Source of the DNA: Bacillota bacterium
GTDB lineage: Bacteria > Bacillota > Clostridia > Oscillospirales > Ruminococcaceae
Assembly: GCA_023460035.1 (NCBI GenBank)
Contig: JAEWRN010000015.1
Span: 1-64,000 of the forward strand
Direction of reading: 5' to 3'
Length of the DNA: 64,000 bases
The notes under the pieces are model-generated. The model was not told the DNA's origin, ran no database searches, and was given only the letters and a program-made list of their open reading frames with translations. Below, in pieces: positions 10,456 through 19,053 of this stretch. How positions within the stretch are numbered: the stretch's first letter is position 1; the number at the start of each line of letters is the position of its first letter. Made by a program: the position numbers and the translations under genes.

Positions 10456-11157
10456 TCAGTACGGGCGGCAAAACGGGCAGCAGAAAAACAGGCAAAACAG
10501 CTGCGAGCAAAGGCCCAGCCCGCGCGCGGGGGCAGAATAGGTCTGCCCGCGGCCGCGGTAGGCGGCGCTGCCTGCCTGCAACTGGTCCAGCAGCTCCTGA
10601 TACTCCATGTTGTTCGGCTCCATCTGCACGGCCTGGCGGGCATGCTCCAGCGCGGCAATGCGGTTGCCAAGGCCCATGTTGGCCACGGCGCTGTAATAGT
10701 ACCAGCGGGCGGTGCGGTCGGGGATGTCCTGCAACGCGTTCAGCGCTTCGCGGTAATAGCCCGCCGCAAGGTAGCGGTAAACGGCATTCAGCCGGTCATC
10801 GCCGCCGGGGGCGCTGCTGCGCCGCCCGCTGCCGCCCGCATAGGCACCGCCAAACCCCGCAAACGGGCCGTTGGGGCCAAAGGGGCCGTCCGGCCCAAAC
10901 GGGTCGTAACCGCCGTACCCGCCGCCATAGTTGCCATAGCCGCCCTGCGCACTGCCTGCCGGGCTGCCATAGCTGTCCGCCTTGTGGTTCACAATGGCGT
11001 CGTAAGCGGCGTTAATCTCTTTCATTTTGTCCTCTGCTTCGGCAGAGGGGTTGATATCCGGGTGGTATTTTTTGGCCAGCTTTTTATAAGCCGACTTCAC
11101 CTCGTCATCCGAGGCGCCGCGGGTCAACCCGAGGACTGCGTAGGGGTCACTGTTCAT
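10456..11157 (-). CDS. J-domain (DnaJ-like) protein with Gly-rich linker and Cys-rich tail
   Basis: A 233-residue protein with an N-terminal J domain (about 4-68) and the HPD motif at residues 32-34, so it should stimulate an Hsp70 (DnaK). A Gly/Tyr/Phe/Pro-rich linker follows (about 70-120). Next comes a TPR-like helical segment (about 125-190), and the protein ends in the odd tail LCSQLFCLFFCCPFCRPY with five cysteines. It lacks the zinc fingers and C-terminal domains of true DnaJ. The ATG at 11157 has AAGGAG 11 bases upstream, inside the end of the DUF5685 gene, with an 11-base gene overlap. The two products probably act together. Confidence 0.85.
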   Translation of the reverse strand: MNSDPYAVLGLTRGASDDEVKSAYKKLAKKYHPDINPSAEAEDKMKEINAAYDAIVNHKADSYGSPAGSAQGGYGNYGGGYGGYDPFGPDGPFGPNGPFAGFGGAYAGGSGRRSSAPGGDDRLNAVYRYLAAGYYREALNALQDIPDRTARWYYYSAVANMGLGNRIAALEHARQAVQMEPNNMEYQELLDQLQAGSAAYRGRGQTYSAPARGLGLCSQLFCLFFCCPFCRPY

Positions 11158-12001
11158 GCTGGTTTGTGTCTCCTTTGCTGCGCGTTTTCTGCTTTGCTTC
11201 CAGTGCGACAAACTTGGACCACACGCCGGAATACAGAATATTGCGCAATAGTGCTGCGTCCTCGACGATCGGCAGCTTCTCAAATTCGGCGGCGGCTTCG
11301 GCAATCAGCATTGTCAAAATCTCGCGGCAGCGGGTGAGAAAGTCGTCCCCATCCATCGAAAGCAACGGGTTATAGCCGCCGGTGCGGCGGTCTTCGGGCA
11401 GGTCGTCACAGGCATCCAGAATATAAATAAATTTGCCAAGCGCAATGCCCATGCGCCGCAAAGGGGTAGACCAGCGGTCCTCTTTCATCACAAACAGCTC
11501 GCCCATCAGCGTGCCAAAGCAGGCGGCGGCTTCATCCGGCCCTGCTGTTTTGGCTTTTTCAAGCCGGGCAAGCTCTTTTAAGCTGTATTGGATGGCCCGC
11601 ATCTGGCGCGGGTAGTGCTGCAAAATCTCATCGCACTTTGCCTGTAGCAGCTTTGCCTGTGCAAGGCCGCCCAGGTTGTGGTCGTCGCGCCAGTCGTCCA
11701 TGCTGTTGTAATAGGCCAGCGCCACGTTCATGTCGGCGGCGTAATCGGTAATCTCGTTGCGCCAGTACGGGTGGGCTTTTGCCGGGTGCAGCGCACAGCG
11801 CTCGGTGCCCTGCTCGGCCGGGGGCTCGTACAGCGACGAAAGCAGAACCACCAGAAATGTCATGTCATAGGTCAGCGACATGCGGCTGAAAAACCCGTGC
11901 CGCTGCCCCAGCGTTTTACAAAGCCCGCAGTAGGCGCCGCGGTAGCGCTCCATCTGCTGGGGCGTCAGGTCGTCCTGGTTTGCAACTACATACCCAAACA
12001 T
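11147..12001 (-). CDS. DUF5685 family protein
   Basis: All-helical protein of 284 residues. The N-terminal MFGYV and RYRGAYCGLCKTLG segments mark the DUF5685 family, which has no established function. Two aspartate-rich motifs are visible: MDDWRDDHN (Asp102, 103, 106, 107) and LDACDDLPEDRRTGGYNPL (Asp196-204). They resemble the paired DxxxD motifs of the squalene/phytoene synthase fold. Cysteines 25 and 28 form a CxxC. Transcribed before the J-domain gene, from a promoter at 12084-12112. Confidence 0.8.
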   Translation of the reverse strand: MFGYVVANQDDLTPQQMERYRGAYCGLCKTLGQRHGFFSRMSLTYDMTFLVVLLSSLYEPPAEQGTERCALHPAKAHPYWRNEITDYAADMNVALAYYNSMDDWRDDHNLGGLAQAKLLQAKCDEILQHYPRQMRAIQYSLKELARLEKAKTAGPDEAAACFGTLMGELFVMKEDRWSTPLRRMGIALGKFIYILDACDDLPEDRRTGGYNPLLSMDGDDFLTRCREILTMLIAEAAAEFEKLPIVEDAALLRNILYSGVWSKFVALEAKQKTRSKGDTNQHEQ

Positions 12002-12083
12002 GGTAAAACGCCCCCTTTCCTTCCTCTGCAGGCCGCCCGGTTGCGGCAGCAGCGAGCTGTTTTGTTAAAAAACCTAATACCTC

Positions 12084-12112
12084 ATTATAAAACTGAAACG
12101 GCAAAAATTCAA
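12084..12112 (-). promoter_or_regulatory. Promoter of the DUF5685/J-domain operon
   Basis: On the minus strand: TTGAAT, 17-base spacer, TATAAT. It lies about 80 bases before the DUF5685 start. Confidence 0.7.
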
Positions 12113-12245
12113 TTCTACGGCCAAAAGGTTTACAACGCGTTAATATTCTGGCAGGCCAAAGTCACAATTTTCACACCGCCGGCACATTGTACGAAGAGCA
12201 CTGTAAAAATTTTGCAAGCTTTGGGGTAAACCGGCAAGAAAGCCA

Positions 12246-12274
12246 TTGAACCGGTGCGCGCGAAATAGTACAAT
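12246..12274 (+). promoter_or_regulatory. Promoter of the sugar MFS transporter gene
   Basis: TTGAAC at 12246-12251, 17-base spacer, TACAAT at 12269-12274. It lies 70 bases before the start codon. The rest of the 345-base gap holds only the divergent promoter. Confidence 0.7.
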
Positions 12275-12346
12275 AGAACCAGTATTTTGTGACAAAGTGG
12301 GCGCTGCCCACAAGGGGATGAACGACGGACAAGAGGAGAGAATGAG

Positions 12347-13654
12347 ATGAAGCTCAACAACAAGCGCACAGTTCTGGTGGGCCTTGCCTTTATGTCAATC
12401 AGCGCGTTTTGGCAGGTGTACGACGGCATTATTCCGTTGATCTTAAAAAACACGTTCAACGTCAACGAGGTGCTGGCCGGTGCGGTGATGGCGCTGGATA
12501 ACGTGCTGGCGCTGTTTTTGCTGCCGGTGTTCGGCTCGCTGAGTGACCGCACCAATACCCGCATGGGCAGGCGCATGCCGTACATTGTCATCGGCACGGT
12601 GCTGGCCTCGATTGCCATTATTTTAGTGCCCATCGGCGACCACATTTACAGCCTGCCGCTGTTTGTGGTAGGCCTTGGCCTTGCACTGCTGGCCATGTCC
12701 AGCTACCGCAGCCCTGCGGTGGCCTTGATGCCGGACGTGACCCCGAAGCCCCTGCGCAGCAAGGGCAACGCAATCATCAACCTGATGGGTGCCGTCGGCG
12801 GCATCACGATGCTGATTTTGATTAAAGTGCTGATCCCGAAAACAGACCACCCCAGCTACCTGCCGGTGTTTGCCGTGCTGGTCGTGTTTATGCTTGTTTG
12901 TGTGGGCGTGCTGTTTTTTACCGTCAACGAGCCGCGCACGGTAAAGCAAATGCAGGCCGAAAGCCGTGCAATGGGCATTGAAGAAGAGACAGTATCAGAA
13001 GAAGAACTGGCACAAGAGGCCGCCAGTGACACGCAAAAAATGCCCGCCGATGTTGCGCGCTCGCTGAAATTTTTGCTGGCCAGCATCTTTTTGTGGTTCA
13101 TGGGTTATAACGCCATCACCACGGCGTTCAGCAAATACGCCAACCACATGTGGGGCCTTGAGGGTGGCGACTATGCAATGGTGCTGATGGTCGCACAGGC
13201 GGCCGCCATCGTCGCGTTCATCCCGGTCGGCATTTTATCCAGCCATATCGGGCGCAAACGCACGATTTTGTGCGGCATCGTCATGCTGACCATCGCGTTC
13301 GGCTCCGGTATCTTTTTTAGAGACCACTTCAGCTGGCTGATGTTTGTGTTCTTCTCGTTTGCCGGCATTGGCTGGGCTTTAATCAACGTCAACAGCTACC
13401 CCATGGTGGTCGAAATGAGCAAAGGGGCCGATGTGGGCCGCTACACCGGTTATTACTATACGTTTTCGATGGCGGCGCAGATTGTCACCCCCATTTTGTC
13501 GGGTGCGGTGCTGCAATACATGGGGTACCAGTACCTGTTCCCCTACGGCACGCTGTTTGTGGCGCTGAGCTTTGGCACGCTGCTGTTTGTGCACCACGGC
13601 GACAACCGCCCCACCGCGCGCAAGGGCATTGAGGCGTTTGACGTAGACGACTGA
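12347..13654 (+). CDS. MFS sugar transporter (SLC45/GPH-like)
   Basis: Membrane transporter of 435 residues with about 12 hydrophobic helices and a central cytoplasmic loop rich in Glu (about 205-230). The motif GSLSDRTNTRMGRRMPYI after helix 2 is the signature of SLC45-like and GPH-type sugar:cation symporters. The likely substrate is a disaccharide or other glycoside. It stands alone on its own promoter but is convergent with the epimerase/ROK pair, so the carbohydrate theme continues. GAGGAG precedes the ATG. Confidence 0.85.
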   Translation: MKLNNKRTVLVGLAFMSISAFWQVYDGIIPLILKNTFNVNEVLAGAVMALDNVLALFLLPVFGSLSDRTNTRMGRRMPYIVIGTVLASIAIILVPIGDHIYSLPLFVVGLGLALLAMSSYRSPAVALMPDVTPKPLRSKGNAIINLMGAVGGITMLILIKVLIPKTDHPSYLPVFAVLVVFMLVCVGVLFFTVNEPRTVKQMQAESRAMGIEEETVSEEELAQEAASDTQKMPADVARSLKFLLASIFLWFMGYNAITTAFSKYANHMWGLEGGDYAMVLMVAQAAAIVAFIPVGILSSHIGRKRTILCGIVMLTIAFGSGIFFRDHFSWLMFVFFSFAGIGWALINVNSYPMVVEMSKGADVGRYTGYYYTFSMAAQIVTPILSGAVLQYMGYQYLFPYGTLFVALSFGTLLFVHHGDNRPTARKGIEAFDVDD

Positions 13655-13698
13655 TTTGTAAAAGCCGCAGGCAAACAAATTGCAACAACAATAAAAAA

Positions 13699-13733
13699 AC
13701 AGGCCCGGCACTGCAACGCAGCGCCGGGCCTGT
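13699..13733 (-). terminator. Terminator between the MFS gene and the epimerase gene
   Basis: An 11-bp stem (ACAGGCCCGGC with GCCGGGCCTGT). Seven T follow on the minus strand, so it mainly ends the epimerase transcript. On the plus strand the T-tract is poor. Confidence 0.85.
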
Positions 13734-13755
13734 TACTTGTATAAAGGGCGCCAAA

Positions 13756-14772
13756 TTAAAGGCTGGCCAGCGCGTCGCCCACCGCAACCGCAAGGCGGTG
13801 GGTCACCGATGCGCCCGGGGCCAAAAATTTTAAGCTGCCATTTGCCCGCGCGTCGACCCGGCCGTCAATGGTGGAGTTGCAGGGCTCCAGCCCTAGGGCG
13901 TAATCCCCCTTGCCAAACATCTTCCACTGCACAAAGTGGTCGAGTGCCCGCTTGTCAAACCGAATGCGGGCCGCAAGGTGCTGGGCCGGGTTTTCAATAC
14001 TGGCCGTCGCAAACCCCGTCTCGTCCGCCGTAAGGTCGTGGTAATAGCACTGCTCCTCGTACCCGTCTGCCGGCGGGGTGATTTGCAGGCAGCTTTGCAA
14101 AAATTCTGCCGCGTGGGCATCGCGGGGGGTCGTGCGCAGGCTGGGCAGCGACAGGCTCGCGGTCTCTGAAAGCAGTGGGTAGCCCATGTTAAAGTGGTAC
14201 AGCGTCTGGTAAGGCCGGGTGGTGAAGCCTTCGTTGCAAATCACGTCGGTGATTGAAACCTCATTGATGCCCCAGCCCACGGTCACCGTGCGGCGCAGCG
14301 ACAGGTTGCCGCCAAACAGCGCCGCCGTGCGCATTGTGCCGCTGATGGTGGCCACCGGGGCGCCGTTTACCATAGCCGTGCTGACTGAAAGCTGCTCTGC
14401 CGGGGTGTTGGCAAGCTCGCCGTGCAGGCCCAGAACTTCGCCCCCGTCCTCACACGGGCGGCCGATGTTTGACAGCCCACAGGTGGCAAGAAAGCCGCCG
14501 CCATAGCTTTTCAGCCAGTTGTCGCCGTGCCGGTCATAATAAGCGGGCGCAACAACGCCGGCCGGGGCAAGGTAACCCAGGTTTTTGCCGCCGTATTTCA
14601 GGCTGTACAAATCCAGCGCGCGGTCGGGCAGCAGGGTCAGCTCCATCCCCGCGCCGTTTGCAATCAAAATGCCGCGGGTACCGGTTGCCCGGCCGCCGCA
14701 AAAGGTGAATTCGCGCACTTCAAACAGCTGCGCAAGGTCGCCGGCGTAGGGCCGGCAGGCTGCAAACTCCAT
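13756..14772 (-). CDS. DUF4432 family aldose 1-epimerase-like protein
   Basis: A 338-residue protein of the galactose-mutarotase fold, DUF4432 branch. Family-type segments are ELTLLPDRALDLYSLKYGG near the N-terminus, the STIDGRVDARANG stretch and the LEPCN segment near the C-terminus. These proteins are thought to interconvert sugar anomers or epimers, but most have no proven reaction. I chose the ATG at 14772 (MEFAACRPY), with AAAGGGG upstream. A longer version would run into the ROK gene. It lies 81 bases after the ROK regulator on the same strand, so it is probably cotranscribed with it and linked to the same sugar. Confidence 0.82.
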   Translation of the reverse strand: MEFAACRPYAGDLAQLFEVREFTFCGGRATGTRGILIANGAGMELTLLPDRALDLYSLKYGGKNLGYLAPAGVVAPAYYDRHGDNWLKSYGGGFLATCGLSNIGRPCEDGGEVLGLHGELANTPAEQLSVSTAMVNGAPVATISGTMRTAALFGGNLSLRRTVTVGWGINEVSITDVICNEGFTTRPYQTLYHFNMGYPLLSETASLSLPSLRTTPRDAHAAEFLQSCLQITPPADGYEEQCYYHDLTADETGFATASIENPAQHLAARIRFDKRALDHFVQWKMFGKGDYALGLEPCNSTIDGRVDARANGSLKFLAPGASVTHRLAVAVGDALASL

Positions 14773-14853
14773 TGGTAAAACCCCTTTCTGGTGCCATAAA
14801 ACCGCCGCGGGCAAGCCGGGGCGGTTTTTAAAAATTTTTAAAAGCATAAAAAA

Positions 14854-16032
14854 TCACAACACCGGCAGCACACCGTCAAACACCTGCCGCGCCACGGCGG
14901 CGGCGGCACCCAGCACCGGGGCGGCAGCGCCAAACTGCGAGCGCTCTATGCGCACACTGCGGCTTTTGCCGGCCAGCAGCCGGGTATTGACCTTGCCCTC
15001 CAGCAGCTTTTCCAGCAAATCGCCGCCGCTGCCGCGGTAGCCCACAAACACACGGTGGGTATCCACGACATTCAAACAGCTCACCAGCGCAAACGACACA
15101 TAGTCGCAAAACTGGTCCAGTGCCGCCGCCGCAATGCCGTCGCCCTGCGCCGCGCGTGTCACAATGGCTTCAAACGTCAAGTCGTCGCCCTGCCCGCCCA
15201 GCCGCCGCACCTCGTCTGCCAGCGCGGCCTCGTTTGCGTACAGCTCTAAACAGCCCCGGTTGCCGCAGGCGCAGCGCGGCCCGTTAAAGTTAATCGACAT
15301 ATGGCCAATTTCACCGGCAAGGCCCATTTCGCCGTCGTACAGGGTGCCGTTTGTCACCAGCCCCGCGCCCGCGCCGTTTTCAAGGTGCAGGTACAAAAAG
15401 TGGTCGAGGCCCCGCCCCGCGCCGTAAAGCTGCTCTGCCAGCGCACCGGCAGAGGCGTCGTGGATCAACGTGCACGGCAGGCCCAGCCGCGCGGCCAGCA
15501 GCTCGCGCAGCGGCAGGTTGCGAATGCCGTAAAAATTGGGCGGGGCCAGCAGCGTGCCGGTGTCGGCGTTCAGCGGGCCGACGGCAGAAATGCCGCAGCC
15601 CAAAAGCGGGCCGCCGTACTGGGTGCGCACGTCGACATACAGCCCTGCAATCAAATCCAGCAGCAGGGCCGGTGTCAGCGTGTCGGGGTAGGCGGCGCTT
15701 TGCTGCGCCAGCACTTCGGCACCAAGGGTGGCGGCTAAAACGCTGCAATGCCGGCGGCCCACAAACACCCCCAGCACCGCCGGGGCGCCCGGCGCAAGGG
15801 CCAACATACCGGCCCGCCGCCCGGCACCCGCACTGTGGCCGGGGTGCTGTTCTTCTACCAGCCCGGCGGCCAGCAGCTCGGCAATGATGTTCGACGCCGT
15901 CATTTTTGTCAGCCCGGTGCGGGCCGCAAGCTCGGTGCGGGCCGCCGGGCCGCCGGTGCACAGCAGCCGCAGCATTAGCAGCCGGTTGGTGTTTTTCATA
16001 TCGCGGGCATTGCCACCGGTCGCACTTTGCAT
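14854..16032 (-). CDS. ROK family transcriptional repressor (NagC/XylR type)
   Basis: A 392-residue regulator. An N-terminal winged helix (about 15-70, with TELAARTGLTKMTASNIIAE) is followed by a ROK sugar-binding domain. The zinc motif CACGNRGC after a GEIGHMSI segment is intact. Family members repress sugar genes until the sugar or its phosphate binds. A perfect palindrome overlaps its own -35 box and lies between it and the divergent sugar operon, so autorepression and control of both directions are likely. Start ATG at 16032 with GGGGG seven bases upstream. Confidence 0.88.
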   Translation of the reverse strand: MQSATGGNARDMKNTNRLLMLRLLCTGGPAARTELAARTGLTKMTASNIIAELLAAGLVEEQHPGHSAGAGRRAGMLALAPGAPAVLGVFVGRRHCSVLAATLGAEVLAQQSAAYPDTLTPALLLDLIAGLYVDVRTQYGGPLLGCGISAVGPLNADTGTLLAPPNFYGIRNLPLRELLAARLGLPCTLIHDASAGALAEQLYGAGRGLDHFLYLHLENGAGAGLVTNGTLYDGEMGLAGEIGHMSINFNGPRCACGNRGCLELYANEAALADEVRRLGGQGDDLTFEAIVTRAAQGDGIAAAALDQFCDYVSFALVSCLNVVDTHRVFVGYRGSGGDLLEKLLEGKVNTRLLAGKSRSVRIERSQFGAAAPVLGAAAAVARQVFDGVLPVL

Positions 16033-16072
16033 GGTAAAACCCCCATAGCCCTTGATTTTTTGTGTTAAGTCT

Positions 16073-16101
16073 ATTATAATGGCATTGCAACAATTTGTAA
16101 A
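16073..16101 (-). promoter_or_regulatory. Promoter of the ROK repressor gene
   Basis: Minus strand: TTTACA (16096-16101), 17-base spacer, TATAAT (16073-16078). The -35 box lies inside the palindromic operator. Confidence 0.75.
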
Positions 16102-16116
16102 GCAATTTTACAAATT
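16092..16116. promoter_or_regulatory. Probable ROK repressor operator (perfect palindrome)
   Basis: AATTTGTAAA, five bases (GCAAT), then TTTACAAATT: a perfect inverted repeat with 10-base arms. It sits between two divergent sugar units and overlaps the repressor's -35 box. AT-rich palindromes of this shape are typical ROK operators. Binding is inferred. Confidence 0.7.
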
Positions 16117-16181
16117 AGAAAAATAAAATTTGCAAAACCAAAAAATAAACGCGGTAAAACACTTAAAAAGGGAGAATATCT

Positions 16182-17144
16182 ATGTTTCAGCCAAAGTCCA
16201 TTGATTTTACGAAAACAACGACATTTTCGGCTGCCCAGCGGCACAACCTCGTGCGCATCGACAACCTGCGCACCCCCGGTGCCCAGCCGGACGCGCTGTT
16301 TGACAGCCCGGAATTTACGACGCTGATTGAAAAATTAAAAGAGGCAAAGGCCGCGGGCAAAACCATTACCTGCTTTATTGGGGCGCACGTCATCAAATGC
16401 GGCTTGTCGCGCTACCTCATCTGGCTGATGCAAAACGGCTACATCACCCACCTTGCCTCCAACGGGGCGGGCAGCATCCACGATTTCGAGCTGGCCTATC
16501 TAGGCGGCACGTCCGAGCATGTGCCCACCGCCATTGAGGACGGCAGCTTTGGCATGTGGGAGGAGACCGGCCGCTGGATGAACGAGGCCATTCGCGAGGG
16601 TGCGGCAAAGGGGTACGGCTACGGCCAAAGCCTTGCCGCCTATGTAGACGCAAATAAATCGCGCTTCCCGCACCTTGAAGACTGTGTGTTTTACCGCGCC
16701 TATGAAATGGGGGTGCCCGCCACCTACCATATCACCATCGGCACCGACATCATTCACCAGCACCCCATTGCCGACTTTGGGGCCATTGGCAAAGCCAGCG
16801 GGGTGGATTTTGGCTATTTTTGCGCGTCGATTGCCACGCTGGAAAACGGCGTGCACCTGAACATCGGCTCGGCGGTCACCGGGGCAGAGGTGTTTTTAAA
16901 AGCGCTGTCCATCGCCCGCAACCAGGGCCACCCCACCGCCCACATCACGACGGCAAACTTCGACATCATCCCGCTGGGTGATTACCGCACCGATGTCGCA
17001 AAGGACAAATTCGACTACTATTATCGCCCGCGCAAAAACGTCATCAACCGCCCCACCTCGCAGGGGGGCACCGGGCTGTATATTTACGGCAACCACCTAG
17101 ACACGGTGCCCAGCCTGTACGCGCGGCTGCAGCCGGGTGTTTGA
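16182..17144 (+). CDS. Deoxyhypusine-synthase-like family protein in a sugar operon
   Basis: Soluble protein of 320 residues. Striking conserved-looking blocks are GAHVIKCGLSRYLIWLM (about 68-84), THLASNGAGSIHDFELAYLG (about 89-108), DGSFGMWEETGRW, GTDIIHQHPIADFG and LNIGSAVTGAEVFLKAL. The pattern resembles bacterial proteins often labelled deoxyhypusine-synthase-like, which have an NAD-binding fold. I do not see a convincing catalytic lysine context of true deoxyhypusine synthase, and a hypusine role is unlikely in this setting. First gene of a five-gene sugar-phosphate operon under the ROK palindrome. GGGAGAA precedes the ATG. Function unknown. Confidence 0.6.
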   Translation: MFQPKSIDFTKTTTFSAAQRHNLVRIDNLRTPGAQPDALFDSPEFTTLIEKLKEAKAAGKTITCFIGAHVIKCGLSRYLIWLMQNGYITHLASNGAGSIHDFELAYLGGTSEHVPTAIEDGSFGMWEETGRWMNEAIREGAAKGYGYGQSLAAYVDANKSRFPHLEDCVFYRAYEMGVPATYHITIGTDIIHQHPIADFGAIGKASGVDFGYFCASIATLENGVHLNIGSAVTGAEVFLKALSIARNQGHPTAHITTANFDIIPLGDYRTDVAKDKFDYYYRPRKNVINRPTSQGGTGLYIYGNHLDTVPSLYARLQPGV

Positions 17145-17165
17145 AACAGCGGGGGAGGGTACACG

Positions 17166-18200
17166 ATGGAGCCACAAAAAGTAAGCCTGACCGAGCAGCA
17201 GGTGAAAGACCTGCTGAACGCAATAAAACAGGTGACGGTGTGCGTGATCGGCGATGTTTGCCTGGACCTTTACTGGTATGCCGATATGAAGCGCAGCCGC
17301 CTTTCGCGCGAGACACCGCACTACCCGCTGCCGGTGGTGCGCGAAAGCTATACCCCCGGCGGCTGCGGCAATGTGATGAACAACGTGCACGCGCTGGGGG
17401 TCAAACAGCTGCTGCCCATTTCGGTGGTTGGGTGCGACTGGCGCGGCTTTTTGCTGACGGGCTGGCTGCGGCAGCACGGCATTGACACCACAAATATGGT
17501 GCAAAGTGAGCGCGGGCTGACCCCCTGCTATTGCAAGCCGATGCGCATGGGCATTTCGGATGTGATTTACGAGGACCCGCGGCTGGATTTTGAAAATTTT
17601 GAGCCGATTACCAAGGCAGACGAAGAAGCGGTGCTGGCGGCGCTGGATGCCGCTGCAAAAACGGCGGATGTGATTGCGGTGTCGGACCAATACCACTATG
17701 GGGTCATCACCCCGCGGGTGCGCGACGCGCTTTCGGCACTGGCAAAGCGCATGCCGGTCATTGTGGACAGCCGCGAGCGCGCGGGCGAGTATACCGGCGT
17801 CATTGTAAAGCCCAACGAGGTGGAGGCCGCGCAGGCCATTGGCCGCGACATCACCGGCAAAACGCTGACCGAGGAGGAATACGCCGACATTGCCTGTGCG
17901 TTACAGCGCAAAAACGGCCGCCCGGTGGTGGTGACGCTGGGCGAGCGCGGTGCGCTGTGGTGCGACGAAAACACGCTGCAATTTGCCCCCACCGTAAAAG
18001 CCGGGCCGCCGGTGGATATCGTCGGCGCGGGGGATACGTTTCTCTCGGCGTTTTCGGCGGCGCTGGCGGCAGGGGTGCCGGGCGGGCAGGCGCTCAGCTT
18101 TGCCAATCTCGCCTCCGGCGTGACGGTCAAAAAAATAGGCACGACCGGCACGGCCACCGGCGAAGAGATTTTACAAAAATACAGGGAGAATTACGCATGA
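17166..18200 (+). CDS. PfkB family sugar kinase, RfaE/HldA-like
   Basis: A 344-residue carbohydrate kinase of the ribokinase/PfkB fold. The start GDVCLDLYWYADMKRSRLS and PGGCGNVMNNVHALG match the N-terminal kinase domain of RfaE/HldE, which phosphorylates heptose 7-phosphate. The ATP/anion-hole motif DIVGAGDTF near residue 285 holds the catalytic Asp. No nucleotidyltransferase domain follows. Together with a GmhA-like isomerase and a HAD phosphatase it hints at heptose-like sugar phosphates, but the adjacent importer suggests catabolism. Ends with an ATGA overlap. Confidence 0.82.
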   Translation: MEPQKVSLTEQQVKDLLNAIKQVTVCVIGDVCLDLYWYADMKRSRLSRETPHYPLPVVRESYTPGGCGNVMNNVHALGVKQLLPISVVGCDWRGFLLTGWLRQHGIDTTNMVQSERGLTPCYCKPMRMGISDVIYEDPRLDFENFEPITKADEEAVLAALDAAAKTADVIAVSDQYHYGVITPRVRDALSALAKRMPVIVDSRERAGEYTGVIVKPNEVEAAQAIGRDITGKTLTEEEYADIACALQRKNGRPVVVTLGERGALWCDENTLQFAPTVKAGPPVDIVGAGDTFLSAFSAALAAGVPGGQALSFANLASGVTVKKIGTTGTATGEEILQKYRENYA

Positions 18201-19027
18201 AAACACCACAGACCCAAGCATTGGAACTGCTGCACCCACAGCACCGGCCGGATGGGAAAATCCGCGCTGCAATTTTTGATTTTGACGGCACCTTTTCCAC
18301 CCTGCGCTGCGGGTGGGAGCAGGTGATGCGCCCGCTGATGCTGGAAGTGCTCAGCGGCGGCAGCGCCGATGCCGCACCGGCAGCGCTGCAGCGCGAGGTG
18401 GACGAGTACATCGACGCTTCTACCGGTATTCAAACAGTATACCAGATGCGCTGGCTGGCGCAGCGGGCACAGCAGATGGGGCACGGGGTGCCGGGCCGCG
18501 ACGAGTGGTGGTACAAGGCAGAATATAACCGCCGCCTGATGCAGACCGTCGGCGAGCGGCTGCAGCGGCTGCAAGCGGGGCAGGACGCGCCGGAGCAGTA
18601 CCTGATTTGCGGTGCGGTGGCCTTTTTGCGCGCGCTGCACGCGCGCGGGGTAGCGCTGTACCTTGCCAGCGGCACCGACCACGACGACGTGTTGCACGAG
18701 GCTGCGGCACTGGGCGTCGCGCAGTATTTTACCGCCATTCAGGGCGCGCCGCAGCACCGGGCCGCCTGCTCGAAAGAGGCGGTGTTGCAGATGATTTTGA
18801 CCGAAAAACAGCTGCCGGGCAGCGAACTGCTGCTGGTGGGCGACGGCAAGGTAGAAATTGCGCTGGGCGCCGATGCCGGTGCCTTTACCCTGGGGGCCGC
18901 GACCGACGAAGTGGCGCGCTGCGGGCTGAACCCTGTCAAGCGCGAGCGGCTGATTGCCGCCGGGGCGGACGCTATCTGCGGTGACTTTACGCAGCTTGAC
19001 GCGCTGCTTTGCTGGCTGGGGCTGTAA
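18197..19027 (+). CDS. HAD family hydrolase (sugar phosphatase or phosphoglucomutase-like)
   Basis: A 276-residue protein with the HAD motif I FDFDGTFSTL (Asp28, Asp30), motif II in YLASGTDHDD and motif IV in LLVGDGKVEIALGADAGA. A helical cap sits between motifs I and II. It is not of the short GmhB type, so the exact substrate cannot be read. The start overlaps the kinase stop by ATGA, with GGGAGAA before it. Likely removes phosphate from, or isomerises, an intermediate of the operon's pathway. Confidence 0.82.
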   Translation: MKTPQTQALELLHPQHRPDGKIRAAIFDFDGTFSTLRCGWEQVMRPLMLEVLSGGSADAAPAALQREVDEYIDASTGIQTVYQMRWLAQRAQQMGHGVPGRDEWWYKAEYNRRLMQTVGERLQRLQAGQDAPEQYLICGAVAFLRALHARGVALYLASGTDHDDVLHEAAALGVAQYFTAIQGAPQHRAACSKEAVLQMILTEKQLPGSELLLVGDGKVEIALGADAGAFTLGAATDEVARCGLNPVKRERLIAAGADAICGDFTQLDALLCWLGL

Positions 19028-19053
19028 GCCCGGTACAGAAAAGAGGGATGACG

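Noticed and set aside
16182..17144. True deoxyhypusine synthase
   Set aside because: Similarity is limited to NAD-fold-like blocks, the usual lysine context is not convincing, and the operon is for sugar phosphates.
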